Source: Mesorhizobium sp. (lineage in GTDB: Bacteria > Pseudomonadota > Alphaproteobacteria > Rhizobiales > Rhizobiaceae). From it: 64,000 nucleotides of DNA. The stretch lies in assembly GCF_004962245.1 (NCBI RefSeq), contig NZ_SUHQ01000023.1, positions 7,501-71,500 on the forward strand, given 5' to 3'. The position numbers were made by a program, and so were the translations under genes. Positions 28,017 to 37,385 of the stretch are shown here, in pieces (position 1 is the stretch's first letter; each line of letters begins with the position of its first letter). A model generated the notes under the pieces. It did not search any database. It was not told the DNA's origin and saw nothing but the letters and a program-made list of their open reading frames with translations.

Positions 28017-28934
28017 CTACTTGGTGTTCTCCAGCGCGTCGACCGTCTTCTTCAGATTCTCGTCCGGGATCTCGACCTTGGCGTCGGCGCGCAGCGACTT
28101 GACCAGCGCGATATACTTGTCGCGGATGACCGCCTGACGGGCCTGGTCCTTGACCTGCTCGAAGGCCGGCGGCTGCTTGGCGCGCTTGTCCTCGACCTGG
28201 ATGACGTGCCAGCCGAACTGCGACTGTACCGGCTGTTCGGTGTATTTGCCGACCGCCAGTGCGAAGACCGCCTTGTCGAATTCCGGCACCATCTGGCCGG
28301 GCCCGAACCAGCCGAGATCGCCGCCGCTGGTCTTGCCGCTCGGATCGCTGGTGTGCTCGTTGGCGAGCTTCTGGAAATCGCCGCCGCCGTCGAGCTGCTT
28401 GATGATCGCGTCGGCCTCTTCCTTCGTCTTCACGAGGATGTGACGAGCATGCACCTCGTTGGTCGGCGGCGTGTTGGCGATTTCCTGGTCGTAGCGGGCG
28501 CGAACCTCGGCATCCGTGACCTTGTCGACGACATCCTTCTCGACCATTTCGCCATGCAGGGCGCGCTGCTGCAGGAACGCCATGCGGCGCTGGAAGTCGG
28601 GATCCTTGTCGAGGCCGGTGGTGACCGCCTGGGCGGCCATGACCTTGATTTCGATCGCCGCCGAAAGCGCCGCGGCGCGGCGCTGTTCGGGCGGCATCTG
28701 CGCGAACTGCTGCGACAGCTCGCCTTCGGCAAGCGCAAGGTCTGCCTCGGTCAGCTTCTGGCCGTTGATCGTGGCGACCACGGCGTTCGGATCGACTGGC
28801 GCAGCTGCCGGCGCGGGTGCGGCCGGCTGGGCGGGGGCGGTATCCTGCGCCATCAGTGGTGACAGCGACAGAGCCGACAACCCGAATGCCAGGCCGAAGC
28901 TGGCGAGCGACGCGCGGCGGAACAATAAGGACAT
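28017..28934 (-). CDS. Periplasmic peptidyl-prolyl cis-trans isomerase (parvulin/SurA-like)
   Basis: 305 aa. The signal peptide ends near AMAQ-type SPLMAQD (residue 30); an Ala/Pro-rich linker and a SurA_N-like helical chaperone part follow (50-150); the parvulin domain spans about 155-255 (VHARHILVKTKEEAD, GGDLGWFGPGQMVPEFD, GWHVIQVED). It helps fold exported and outer-membrane proteins. It is divergent from secA, so chaperone and translocase share one control region, a conserved rhizobial layout. Confidence 0.94.
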   Translation of the reverse strand: MSLLFRRASLASFGLAFGLSALSLSPLMAQDTAPAQPAAPAPAAAPVDPNAVVATINGQKLTEADLALAEGELSQQFAQMPPEQRRAAALSAAIEIKVMAAQAVTTGLDKDPDFQRRMAFLQQRALHGEMVEKDVVDKVTDAEVRARYDQEIANTPPTNEVHARHILVKTKEEADAIIKQLDGGGDFQKLANEHTSDPSGKTSGGDLGWFGPGQMVPEFDKAVFALAVGKYTEQPVQSQFGWHVIQVEDKRAKQPPAFEQVKDQARQAVIRDKYIALVKSLRADAKVEIPDENLKKTVDALENTK

Positions 28935-29030
28935 ACGATTAACTCCAATGGGAACAAGCTAGAGCGGGATGGCTTCCAGATCAGCCGGATTGTGGCCGAA
29001 TTTGGCGCGGTCGACAGGGCGAGCGCGGCG

Positions 29031-29059
29031 TTGACATCGATTGAGCCCCCTCTTATCTG
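29031..29059 (+). promoter_or_regulatory. Sigma-70 type promoter for secA
   Basis: TTGACA at 29031-29036, a 17-bp spacer, and TATCTG at 29054-29059. The -35 box is perfect; the -10 matches 4 of 6. It lies about 125 bp before the secA start. Confidence 0.55.
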
Positions 29060-29186
29060 TCCAACGACTTTGCGTCCAGAACCGTTTTCCGGGCGCTATT
29101 TGCGTTCGTCCGCGTTTCACGTGGATTTGATGGGGCCAACCGGCGGCCATCGCAACGACTTGGAATGCTATCGAAAGGACCATTGA

Positions 29187-31919
29187 ATGGTCAGTTTTGG
29201 CGGTCTCGCCCGTAAGGTTTTCGGCTCCTCCAACGATCGCCGGGTCAAGTCGACCCGACCGCGCGTCGAGGCGATCAACGCCATGGAAAACGAGATGCGG
29301 GCGCTCTCCGACGCCGATCTGGCGGCCCGCACGGAAAAATTCCGCCAGGACGTCGCCAACGGCGCCAGCCTCGATGACCTCCTGGTGCCGGCTTTCGCCA
29401 CCGTGCGCGAGGCGGCGCGTCGCGTGCTCGGCATGCGCCCGTTCGACGTGCAGCTGATCGGCGGCATGGTGCTGCACAATGGCGGCATCGCCGAGATGCG
29501 CACCGGCGAGGGCAAGACGCTGGTCGCCACGCTGCCCGTCTATCTCAACGCGCTCGCCGGCAAAGGCGTCCATGTCGTCACCGTCAACGACTATCTTGCC
29601 ACACGCGACTCCGAATGGATGGGCCGCGTCTACAAATTCCTCGGCCTTACCGTCGGCGTCATCGTCCATGGCCTGACCGACGAGGAACGCAAGGCCGCCT
29701 ACGCCGCCGACGTCACCTACGCGACCAACAACGAGCTCGGCTTCGACTATCTGCGCGACAACATGAAATACGAGCGCAGCCAGATGGTGCAGCGCGGCCA
29801 TAGCTACGCGATCGTCGACGAGGTCGATTCGATCCTGGTCGACGAGGCGCGCACGCCGCTGATCATTTCCGGTCCGCTCGAGGACCGTTCGGAAATGTAC
29901 AACACCATCGATGCTTTCATGCTGAAGCTCGAGCCGGCCGACTACGAGATCGACGAGAAGCAGAAGACCTCGATCTTCACCGAGGAGGGCACCGAGAAGC
30001 TGGAAAACCTTTTGCGCGACGCCGGCCTGCTCAAGGGCGAGTCGCTCTACGACGTCGAGAACGTCGCTATTGTCCACCACGTCAACAATGCGCTGAAGGC
30101 GCATCAGCTGTTCCAGAAGGACAAGGACTACATCGTGCGCAACGGCGAGATCGTCATCATCGACGAATTCACCGGCCGCATGATGCCCGGCCGCCGCTAT
30201 TCGGAAGGCCTGCACCAGGCGCTGGAGGCCAAGGAGCATGTGGCGATCCAGCCGGAGAACCAGACGCTCGCCTCCGTCACCTTCCAGAACTATTTCCGCC
30301 TCTACAAGAAGCTCGCCGGCATGACCGGCACGGCGCTGACCGAGGCCGAGGAATTCGGCAACATCTACAATCTCGAGGTCACCGAGATCCCGACCAATCT
30401 GCCGGTCATCCGTATTGACGAGGACGACGAGGTCTACCGGACCGTCGAGGAGAAATACAAGGCGATCGTCAAGGAGATCAGGGAAGCGAGCGCCAAGGGC
30501 CAGCCGACGCTGGTCGGCACGACCTCGATCGAGAAATCCGAGCAGCTGGCCGAACGCCTGCGCAAGGACGGCTTCAAGGAATTCGAAGTGCTGAACGCGC
30601 GCCACCACGAGCGCGAGGCGGCGATCGTCGCCCAGGCCGGCAAGCCGGGCGCCATCACCATCGCCACCAACATGGCCGGCCGCGGCACCGACATCCAGCT
30701 CGGCGGCAATGCCGATATGCGCATCGCCGAGGAGCTGGCCGACATGCCGGCCGGTCCCGAGCGCGACGCCAAGGAAAAGGCAATCCGCGAGGACGTGCAG
30801 CGGCTGAAGGAGAAGGCGCTTGCCGCCGGCGGCCTCTACGTGCTGGCTACCGAGCGCCACGAGTCGCGCCGCATCGATAACCAGTTGCGCGGCCGCTCAG
30901 GCCGCCAGGGCGATCCCGGGCGCTCGAAATTCTTCCTGTCGCTGCAGGACGACCTGATGCGCATCTTCGGTTCCGAGCGCATGGACGGCATGCTGCAGAA
31001 GCTCGGCCTCAAGGAAGACGAGGCAATCATCCATCCCTGGATCAACAAGGCGCTGGAAAAGGCGCAGAAGAAGGTCGAGGCCCGCAACTTCGACATCCGC
31101 AAGAACCTTCTGAAGTATGACGACGTCTCGAACGACCAGCGCAAGGTGGTGTTCGAGCAGCGCCTCGAGCTGATGGACGGTGAAGGCCTGTCCGAGACCA
31201 TCGCCGAGATGCGCGAGGGCGTCATCGAGGAGATCGTCGCCAAGAACATTCCCGAAAACGCCTATGCCGAGCAGTGGAACGTCGCCGGCCTCAAGGCCGA
31301 GGTCGCCGAATTCCTTAACCTCGACCTGCCCATCGAGGACTGGGTTCAGGAGGAGGGCATTGCCGAGGACGACATCCGCGAGCGCATCACCGAGGCTGCG
31401 GACGCCGCCGCGAAAGACCGCGCCGAGCGTTTCGGCCCCGATGTGATGACCTATGTCGAGCGCTCCGTGGTGCTGCAGACGCTCGACCATCTGTGGCGCG
31501 AGCACATCGTCAACCTCGACCATCTGCGCTCGGTCGTCGGCTTCCGCGGCTACGCCCAGCGCGATCCGCTGCAGGAATACAAAGGCGAGGCGTTCGAGCT
31601 GTTCCAGGCGATGCTGGGCAATCTGCGCCAGGCGGTCACCGCGCAGCTGATGCGCGTCGAGCTGGTCCGCCAGGCGGCGGAAGCCCCGCCGCCCGAGGCG
31701 CCCGACATGTTCGGCAGCCATCTCGACGGCACCACCGGCGAGGACGATTTCAACGGCGGCGAGACCGGGCTTCTGGTCCGCCAGGAAACCAACGCCATCG
31801 TCGCCCCCGAAAACCGCGACCCGAAGAACCCCGCCACCTGGGGCAAGATCGGCCGCAACGAGGCCTGCCCGTGCGGGTCGGGGAAAAAGTACAAGCACTG
31901 CCACGGGGCGTTTGCGTAA
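29187..31919 (+). CDS. secA: Protein translocase ATPase SecA
   Basis: 910 aa, full length. Walker A MRTGEGKT at 104-111, the [23 protein letters not shown]-like helicase block, the second nucleotide-binding fold with [14 protein letters not shown], and the C-terminal zinc-binding SecB/lipid-binding tail [13 protein letters not shown] (894-906). It drives preproteins through SecYEG at the inner membrane. Leader contains a good sigma-70 promoter. GAAAGGACC precedes the ATG. Confidence 0.99.
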   Translation: MVSFGGLARKVFGSSNDRRVKSTRPRVEAINAMENEMRALSDADLAARTEKFRQDVANGASLDDLLVPAFATVREAARRVLGMRPFDVQLIGGMVLHNGGIAEMRTGEGKTLVATLPVYLNALAGKGVHVVTVNDYLATRDSEWMGRVYKFLGLTVGVIVHGLTDEERKAAYAADVTYATNNELGFDYLRDNMKYERSQMVQRGHSYAIVDEVDSILVDEARTPLIISGPLEDRSEMYNTIDAFMLKLEPADYEIDEKQKTSIFTEEGTEKLENLLRDAGLLKGESLYDVENVAIVHHVNNALKAHQLFQKDKDYIVRNGEIVIIDEFTGRMMPGRRYSEGLHQALEAKEHVAIQPENQTLASVTFQNYFRLYKKLAGMTGTALTEAEEFGNIYNLEVTEIPTNLPVIRIDEDDEVYRTVEEKYKAIVKEIREASAKGQPTLVGTTSIEKSEQLAERLRKDGFKEFEVLNARHHEREAAIVAQAGKPGAITIATNMAGRGTDIQLGGNADMRIAEELADMPAGPERDAKEKAIREDVQRLKEKALAAGGLYVLATERHESRRIDNQLRGRSGRQGDPGRSKFFLSLQDDLMRIFGSERMDGMLQKLGLKEDEAIIHPWINKALEKAQKKVEARNFDIRKNLLKYDDVSNDQRKVVFEQRLELMDGEGLSETIAEMREGVIEEIVAKNIPENAYAEQWNVAGLKAEVAEFLNLDLPIEDWVQEEGIAEDDIRERITEAADAAAKDRAERFGPDVMTYVERSVVLQTLDHLWREHIVNLDHLRSVVGFRGYAQRDPLQEYKGEAFELFQAMLGNLRQAVTAQLMRVELVRQAAEAPPPEAPDMFGSHLDGTTGEDDFNGGETGLLVRQETNAIVAPENRDPKNPATWGKIGRNEACPCGSGKKYKHCHGAFA

Positions 31920-31963
31920 GGCGCTGCGTTCCGCCGACGCCGCCCCTCATCCGCCTGCCGGCA

Positions 31964-31989
31964 CCTTCTCCCCGTGAACGGGGAGAAGG
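31964..31989. terminator. Hairpin after secA (repeat-derived, possibly terminating)
   Basis: CCTTCTCCCCG, loop TGAA, CGGGGAGAAGG: perfect 11-bp stem 44 bp after the secA stop. There is no T-run, so it may mark an mRNA 3' end by stability rather than act as a classical terminator. The surrounding CATCCGCCTGCCGGCACCTT is a common rhizobial intergenic repeat. Confidence 0.55.
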
Positions 31990-32077
31990 GAGCACTCCAC
32001 CACCCCACCCAACCGTTTCTTAATGTGTTCTCGTTAGACGCATACGCAGAAAAGAGGCGGAAAACGGAGAGTATTGG

Positions 32078-33478
32078 GTGCGCTTTTCCGCGGCGACGAC
32101 AGCCGGGCGGTTCCTGCCGCAGCGCCTTGCGCTGCGTGTAAAGCCGCTGCTTGGCCGCATCGATGCCGTGCTGTTCACCGCCGACGAGCGCGGCGAGGCC
32201 GGCCGCATGTCGCTGATCGCCTTTTCCATCCGCATCGTCAGCGCCGTCATCGCATTCGTCAGCCAGGTGCTGATGGCGCGCTGGATGGGCTCGTTCGAAT
32301 ACGGCATCTTCGTCCTCGTCTGGGTGACGATGGTCATCGTCGGCAATCTCGCCTGCCTCGGCTTCCACACCTCGGTCATCCGCTTCATTCCCGAATACCG
32401 CGAGCGCAATATGCTGGCCGAGCTGCGCGGCATCGTGCTGACCAGCCGCCTGTTCGTGCTGGTTGCCTCCACGGTGATCGCCGCCCTCGGCGCGCTCGGC
32501 GTCTGGCTGCTCTCGCCCTTTATCGAAAACTACTATGTCGTGCCGTTCATCCTCGGCGTCATCTGCCTGCCGATGATCGCGATGTCCGACCTGCTGCAGG
32601 GGATGTCGCGAGCCAACTCATGGGCGCTGTTTGCGCTGGCGCCGACCTATCTGGTGCGGCCGGTGCTGATCCTGGCCTGCATGGCGCTGATGCTTCTGGT
32701 CGGCTTCGCGCCTGACGCCAGGACCGCGATTTTCGCCTCGATCGCCGCCACCTATGCCACCACGATCGGTCAACTCATCGGCGTCACGGCGCGCATGGAC
32801 AGGAATATCCCGGCCGGGCCGATGAAGGTGCATTTCGCGCAGTGGTTCGTGGTGTCGCTGCCGATCTTCCTGGTCGAAGGTTTCTTCTTCCTGCTCACCA
32901 ATGCCGACGTGCTGATGGTCGGCGCCTATATGGAGCCCAACGACGTCGCCGTCTATTTCGCCACGGTCAAGACGCTGGCGCTGGTGCATTTCGTCTATTT
33001 CGCGGTCAAGGCAGGCGTTGCCCAGCGCTACGCGCAATTCACCCATGGCGAGCCGGAAAAACTCGCCGCCTTCGCCCGCGAAACGGTATCGTGGACCTTC
33101 TGGCCGTCGCTGGCGATGGCGCTGCTGCTGCTGGCGCTGGGCCAGCCGATGCTGGCCTTGTTCGGCGCCGAATTCGTTGCCGGCTATCCGCTGTTGTTCC
33201 TGCTGGTCTTCGGCGTCGTCGCCCGTGCCGCCGTCGGCCCTTGCGAAAGCCTGCTCACGATGAGCGGCAACCAGAACATCTGCGCCGCCGTCTACGCCAT
33301 CACGCTGGCCTTCAACATCGGCCTCAATCTGGTGCTGATTCCGCTTTTCGGCCTGTGGGGCGCGGCGATGGCCACCGCCTTCGCGATGATCTTCGAGGCC
33401 GGCGCGCTGTCCTTCACGGTCTGGCGCAAGCTCGGCATCGTCATGGCCATTTTCGTAGCCGCCAAAGGAGCCGCGTGA
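32078..33478 (+). CDS. Polysaccharide/lipid-linked oligosaccharide flippase (MOP superfamily, Wzx-like)
   Basis: GTG start at 32078 with GGAGAG 6 nt before it; 466 aa. About 12-14 hydrophobic segments; SLIAFSIRIVSAVIAFVSQVLMARWMGSFEYG is the usual first-helix region of Polysacc_synt proteins, and ADVLMVGAYMEPNDVAVYFATVK marks the second half. It should flip a lipid-linked saccharide across the inner membrane for a capsule, exopolysaccharide or O-antigen-like product. The last base of its stop overlaps the start of the acyltransferase gene, so the two are made together. Confidence 0.88.
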   Translation: MRFSAATTAGRFLPQRLALRVKPLLGRIDAVLFTADERGEAGRMSLIAFSIRIVSAVIAFVSQVLMARWMGSFEYGIFVLVWVTMVIVGNLACLGFHTSVIRFIPEYRERNMLAELRGIVLTSRLFVLVASTVIAALGALGVWLLSPFIENYYVVPFILGVICLPMIAMSDLLQGMSRANSWALFALAPTYLVRPVLILACMALMLLVGFAPDARTAIFASIAATYATTIGQLIGVTARMDRNIPAGPMKVHFAQWFVVSLPIFLVEGFFFLLTNADVLMVGAYMEPNDVAVYFATVKTLALVHFVYFAVKAGVAQRYAQFTHGEPEKLAAFARETVSWTFWPSLAMALLLLALGQPMLALFGAEFVAGYPLLFLLVFGVVARAAVGPCESLLTMSGNQNICAAVYAITLAFNIGLNLVLIPLFGLWGAAMATAFAMIFEAGALSFTVWRKLGIVMAIFVAAKGAA

Positions 33479-34758
33479 TGGCCGCTGTCCCGTTGCTCGA
33501 GGAAACCAGCGGCGGCCCGGCCGGCGCCATGGTGTCCGGCCTCGCCGGGTTCGCCCGCGACGCCGATCCCGCCCATATCGAACTGCTGGCCAACAACCGG
33601 CCCGAGCGCAAACTGGCCATTTACCCGGCCTCCGCCGGCTTCGATCTGGTCGAGGAACTCGACTACCTCTGCACCCGCACGATCGAGCCCAACGTCTTCT
33701 TCAACCCGCGCTTCCTGGCGCCCGCCATGCCGAGGCTGGAAGACCGCGAGGTGCGGCTGGCAGTCATCCGCGACGGCGACGAATACCGCAACCGGCTGCG
33801 CTTGCTGGTGCCGTTCTCGGTGGAGCGGCCGGCGGTGCCGCTCGGCGTGCGGGTCATGCGCACTTGGTCGAGCCCGTTCGGCCCGATCGGCACGCCGCTG
33901 GTCGACCGTGACGATCCCGTCGGCGTCCTCGAGGATTTCTTCTCGATGCTGTCGCGGCCGCATCTCAAGCTGCCGAAGGTCTTTGTCCTGCCCGACATCC
34001 GGCTCGACGGCCCGGTGGCCAGCTTGGCCGCCACCGTCGCCGAGACGCGTGGCCTGACGCTGGTCACCACCGGCAAGGCCGAACGCCCGGTGCTCGAAAG
34101 CGAGCTCGACGGCGAGGACTACCTGAAGGCCTCGCTGCGATCGCACCACTATCGCGAGTTCCGCCGCCTGAAGCGCCGCCTCGCTGATCTGGGCCGGCTG
34201 GAGCATCTCGTGGCGCGCGGACCGGACGAGATCCGCCATGCCATCGAACGTTTCCTGACGCTCGAGGTTGCCGGCTGGAAGGGCCGCGAGCGCACCGCCA
34301 TGGCCATCGACCGCTACCGCGCCGCCTTTGCCCGCGAAGCCGTGCACCGGCTGGCCGAGCAGGATCTGTGCCGCATCCATTCGCTGACGCTCGACGGCCG
34401 CACCATCGCTTGCCTGGTCGTCTTCGTCGAGGCCGGCGTCGCCTACACCTGGAAGACGGCCTATGACGAGACGCTCGCCGCCTATTCGCCGGGCACGCTC
34501 TTGATGATCGAGGTGACCAGGCAGCATCTCGACGATCCCAACATCATGATGACCGATTCCTGCGCCGTGCCCGACCATCCGGTGATGAGCCGGCTATGGA
34601 TGGAGCGCCGGCCGATCGGCACGCTGGTCATCGGCCTGACACCGGACGCCGACCGCCTCGCCCGCCAGGCGGCGTCGCAGCTTCACCTCTACCGCGAAAC
34701 CCGCAACATGGCGCGCCTCCTGCGCAACCGGATGAAGAGCTTGCTGGGGCGGCGGTAG
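33478..34758 (+). CDS. FemAB/CelD-like GNAT acyltransferase
   Basis: 426 aa from the ATG at 33478 (TGATG overlap with the flippase stop; AGGAG 7 nt upstream). After an N-terminal region with NVFFNPRFLAPAMPRLED, the C-terminal half is a GNAT fold of the BioF2/CelD/FemAB type: KASLRSHHYREFRRLKRRLADLG, FLTLEVAGWKGRERTAM, RIHSLTLDGRTIACLVVFV and YSPGTLLMIEV. Relatives act in cellulose or exopolysaccharide production and in peptidoglycan cross-bridges. With the flippase it suggests modification of an exported surface saccharide; the acceptor is unknown. Confidence 0.85.
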   Translation: MAAVPLLEETSGGPAGAMVSGLAGFARDADPAHIELLANNRPERKLAIYPASAGFDLVEELDYLCTRTIEPNVFFNPRFLAPAMPRLEDREVRLAVIRDGDEYRNRLRLLVPFSVERPAVPLGVRVMRTWSSPFGPIGTPLVDRDDPVGVLEDFFSMLSRPHLKLPKVFVLPDIRLDGPVASLAATVAETRGLTLVTTGKAERPVLESELDGEDYLKASLRSHHYREFRRLKRRLADLGRLEHLVARGPDEIRHAIERFLTLEVAGWKGRERTAMAIDRYRAAFAREAVHRLAEQDLCRIHSLTLDGRTIACLVVFVEAGVAYTWKTAYDETLAAYSPGTLLMIEVTRQHLDDPNIMMTDSCAVPDHPVMSRLWMERRPIGTLVIGLTPDADRLARQAASQLHLYRETRNMARLLRNRMKSLLGRR

Positions 34759-34840
34759 CGCACCTTTGCAGAGATGGGCGCTCTTTGGGGATTTGGCTGA
34801 GCGGCTGTCGGGCGCGCCCGGCGTCGTGTGACGATACGCC

Positions 34841-35557
34841 TTAACTTTCGATATATCCGGGTTCGAACCCAGCAGACCTCGCCAGACCCGGTTGATCGAG
34901 CACGCGAACATGGCCCTGACGGAATTCGAGTAACTTGCGCTCGCGCAGGTTCCGCAGCACTCGGTTGACATGAAGCGGAGTGAGGCCGAGGGCGTCCGCG
35001 AGATCGTACTGGGTGAGGGGGCATTCATAGCTGTCGCGGGTGACTGCGCCGACTCGCTCCAGCCGCGCCCTCAGTTCGAGGAACAGATGCGACGTCCGCA
35101 CCAAGGCGCTGCGTCGTCCGACATTGGTGAGATGTTGAGCGACAAGCGCTCCCCGATGCACAAGGGTTTCGAGGATGATGGAGAAGAGATGGGGCGACTT
35201 CATCGCAGCAAGGGTGAATGTCTTGGCCGAGGCCACCAGCACCGAAAGTTCGGTTTGAGCCACAAACGTTTCAAGAGCGCTGCCCGCGTATGCCTGAGGC
35301 AGGACGATATCGCCTCTCAAGGCAAAATCCAATATTTGGCGCTGCCCGCCCGCGAGTTCATGGGAAATGCAACCCCAGCCCGACTCGACTATGAATACGC
35401 GATCACTGTCTTCGCCCTGACTGACGATGACCGTCTCCGCCGGATAGCACTTCGGCGTGAATCCCAGCGTCTTGATAAGCGCCGTATCGTCGTCGTTAAG
35501 TCCGACATACGACGGGCGATTTTCATTTCCGCGCAAAAGATGTGACGCGTAGGTCAT
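34841..35557 (-). CDS. Crp/Fnr family transcriptional regulator
   Basis: 238 aa. The cyclic-nucleotide-binding-type beta roll spans about 25-145 (ETVIVSQGEDSDRVFIVESGWGCISHEL), and an HTH_Crp domain 155-215 (CPLTQYDLADALGLTPLHVNRVLRNLRERKLLEF). It lacks the N-terminal cysteine cluster of Fnr and the cAMP-binding signature of Crp, so the signal is unknown; related rhizobial proteins form a large orphan group. The stretch 34.8-36.3 kb looks less GC-rich than its surroundings. Confidence 0.9.
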   Translation of the reverse strand: MTYASHLLRGNENRPSYVGLNDDDTALIKTLGFTPKCYPAETVIVSQGEDSDRVFIVESGWGCISHELAGGQRQILDFALRGDIVLPQAYAGSALETFVAQTELSVLVASAKTFTLAAMKSPHLFSIILETLVHRGALVAQHLTNVGRRSALVRTSHLFLELRARLERVGAVTRDSYECPLTQYDLADALGLTPLHVNRVLRNLRERKLLEFRQGHVRVLDQPGLARSAGFEPGYIES

Positions 35558-35738
35558 CTACAAGCACGCCCGTCTTCGCTTTGAACTCCCTCTCTTGGAC
35601 AGAATGTACATCAAAATTGATGCGGTGAGTATCCTCCAATGACCACCATCGGATGGTGCCGCAACGGCCCTTTGGTTGATTGTACAGGCTCCGCTGGCTT
35701 GCCGAAGCCACGATTTTGAAATCGCTATGGGATGGCGA

Positions 35739-36020
35739 TCAGGTTTTGTTTCTCCTGAAGTTTTCCCGCATGGAATCGACTATTTCGCTGGCAATGAGAC
35801 AACTTCGGTTGTCTGTCTGGTCAGCGGCATTCCGCAACGTCATTGATGCGTCCTTGAGCAATCCTCTGATCTCTGCTGCTGACAACAGTTCGGACGCTTC
35901 GAGTTCCAGCAGCACGGATTCACTCACATGCAGCGCAGCAAGCGCAACCGCTCTTGGCCTGGTGGCAAGCAGCTTCAGAAGGTCGCTGCTTGGCCTGGTA
36001 CGCGATTTTTTTTTTGCCAT
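35739..36020 (-). CDS. Hypothetical protein, small helical
   Basis: 93 aa from the ATG at 36020 (MAKKKSRTRPSSDLLKLL...). A TTG seven codons upstream with AGGAA before it is an alternative start. Predicted all-helical, acidic middle (ESVLLELEASELLSAAEIRGLL), basic ends; no known domain. Codons 2-5 include a run of ten A, a site where polymerase slippage is likely. Its neighbours are a Crp/Fnr gene and tRNA-Leu; it may belong to a small acquired segment. Whether it is expressed is unknown. Confidence 0.6.
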   Translation of the reverse strand: MAKKKSRTRPSSDLLKLLATRPRAVALAALHVSESVLLELEASELLSAAEIRGLLKDASMTLRNAADQTDNRSCLIASEIVDSMRENFRRNKT

Positions 36021-36314
36021 AGTTGCGTCTCGACCGGACAAAAGGTTCCTAGGCTCAAATTTACATCGCCTCGACGAGTTGACCGCAGTTCCAAGATTGG
36101 AAGAGGTCGATCATATTTTGTGAGGCATACTATCCCGGTTTGCAGCCGCGACACAGAGGCAAGGGATACCGAATTCGTCTTAGCTACTATCCTCCCTATC
36201 ACCTTGACATCACCGTGGTCACAGGCGCGCGAACGGCCGTACCGAGCCAGGGAACTCCGATCGATGTAGGCCCGTCAGGCCCACTCGGTCGCCGGTAGCG
36301 CAATTGTGAGAAAT

Positions 36315-36399
36315 TGGTGCCCCTAGCCGGGATCGAACCAGCACTCCTTGCGGAACTCGATTTTGAGTCGAGCGCGTCTACCAATTCCGCCATAGGGGC
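36315..36399 (-). tRNA. tRNA-Leu (CAA)
   Basis: Minus strand begins GCCCCTATGGCGGAATTGG and ends GGCTAGGGGCACCA. The acceptor stem pairs GCCCCTA with TAGGGGC; the anticodon arm is CTCGA-CTCAAAA-TCGAG with anticodon CAA; the T arm contains GGTTCGATCCC. There is a class II variable arm (TTCCGCAAGGAG region) as expected for leucine, and CCA is encoded. It decodes UUG. About 85 nt. Confidence 0.96.
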
Positions 36400-36577
36400 T
36401 CAGGCCGGGCGGCCTGGATGGGCGCGGACTATACGGTCGGAGGCCTGTTCGTCAACTGGCCAATTCCCGACATCCGACCTTCGCTCGACCCCAGCCTTCG
36501 ATTTCGTGCCCAGCTCTTCAATTTCGTGAAGCTACGGCCATTGTGCGGCGCGGAAAATCTTTCTAGACAGGCTGCGC

Positions 36578-36681
36578 ATTAAAGCGCGTCGCGTCTGCAG
36601 AGATTCATGTCGCGCGCTTTTGGTCTTTGTTCGTGCATGTCGTGATCCCAAAACCACTGCGCATTTTTGGGCGACATACAT
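36578..36681 (+). repeat. Intergenic repeat, family D, copy 2
   Basis: ATTAAAGCGCGTCGCG, a loop, CGCGCGCTTTTGGTCTTTGTT, GCATGTCGTGATCCCAAAACC, then TTTTTGGGCGACATAC. The last two blocks are inverted (TGTCG..CCCAAAA / TTTTTGGGCGACA). Same block order as at 27930-28006. It occupies most of the gap between tRNA-Leu and yqaA and ends 12 bp before the yqaA start. Confidence 0.8.
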
Positions 36682-36693
36682 TAGGGGTGCCCA

Positions 36694-37281
36694 ATGCTTC
36701 GCGGACTTTACGACTGGACCTTGTCGCTGGCGGCAAGGAAATCCGCCGAATGGTGGTTGGCCTTCATCGCTTTCGTCGAAAGCTCGGTGTTTCTGGTGCC
36801 GGCCGACGTGCTGTATCTGCCGATGGCGCTGTCGCGGCCGGATCGCGCCTATCGCTACGCGCTGGTCGCCACCCTCGCGTCGGTGCTGGGCGGCATCGCC
36901 GGCTGGTTCATCGGCCACTATGCCTATGACGCGGTGGCGAAGCCGATCCTCGAATTCTATGGCAAGTATGACGACTTCGAGGCGCTGCGCGTCTCGTCGG
37001 GCATCGGCTTCATCATCCTGATGCTGGTCACCTCCGGCCTCGCCCATCTGCCGCCGATCAAGGTGGTGACGATCCTGTCCGGTGTCATCGGCGTCAATCT
37101 CCTGTTGTTCATCGTGCTGGCGATCGTGGCGCGCGGCGCCCGCTTCCTGTTCCTCGCCTGGCTGCTGCGCCGCTATGGCGAACCGATCCGCGAATTCATC
37201 GAAAAGCGCCTTGGCATGATCGCGGGCACCGCCGCAGCCGCCCTGATTTTGCTCTATATAACAGTCAAATACGCCTTCTGA
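36694..37281 (+). CDS. YqaA/DedA-family membrane protein (VTT domain)
   Basis: 195 aa with four to five hydrophobic segments. FIAFVESSVFLVPADVLYLPMAL and a Gly-rich GGIAGWFIGHYAYD segment are the SNARE-associated/VTT domain core; a second re-entrant region reads VTSGLAHLPPIKVVTILSGVIGVN. DedA-type proteins are now linked to lipid (undecaprenyl phosphate or PE) scrambling; YqaA itself is uncharacterised. AGGGG lies 6 nt before the ATG. Followed by dsbB after a repeat. Confidence 0.88.
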   Translation: MLRGLYDWTLSLAARKSAEWWLAFIAFVESSVFLVPADVLYLPMALSRPDRAYRYALVATLASVLGGIAGWFIGHYAYDAVAKPILEFYGKYDDFEALRVSSGIGFIILMLVTSGLAHLPPIKVVTILSGVIGVNLLLFIVLAIVARGARFLFLAWLLRRYGEPIREFIEKRLGMIAGTAAAALILLYITVKYAF

Positions 37282-37353
37282 GCATGATCCCGAACCGAAG
37301 GTCCGCGTTAGCGAAAAGTGGGAACCGGTTTTTCGAAAAAAGATAATGCTCAA
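37280..37353. repeat. RIME-like intergenic repeat, family A, full copy
   Basis: GAGCATGATCCCGAACCGAAG, GTCCGCGTTAGCGAAAAGTG, GGAACCGGTTTTTCGAAAA, GATAATGCTC: outer inverted ends plus an inner AAAAGTGGGAACCGGTTTTTC palindrome. Near-identical to 61268-61336 and partly to 41417-41465. It overlaps the yqaA stop. Confidence 0.85.
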
Positions 37354-37385
37354 CAAGCAGGTCGAACGAAACGGACGGTAGATCG

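Noticed and set aside
28959-30860. 633-aa open frame antisense to secA
   Set aside because: Shadow of a GC-rich gene on the other strand; composition is Arg/His/Gly/Ala-biased and secA is certain.
34859-34870. GGGTTCGAACCC, like a tRNA T arm, near the Crp gene end (possible att remnant)
   Set aside because: It codes the usual GFEPGY-like C-terminus of this regulator family, so coincidence is the simpler explanation.
36199-36393. 64-aa frame starting MAELVDALDSKSSSARSAG across tRNA-Leu
   Set aside because: A well-known false gene made by translating a tRNA-Leu sequence; the tRNA explains it fully.
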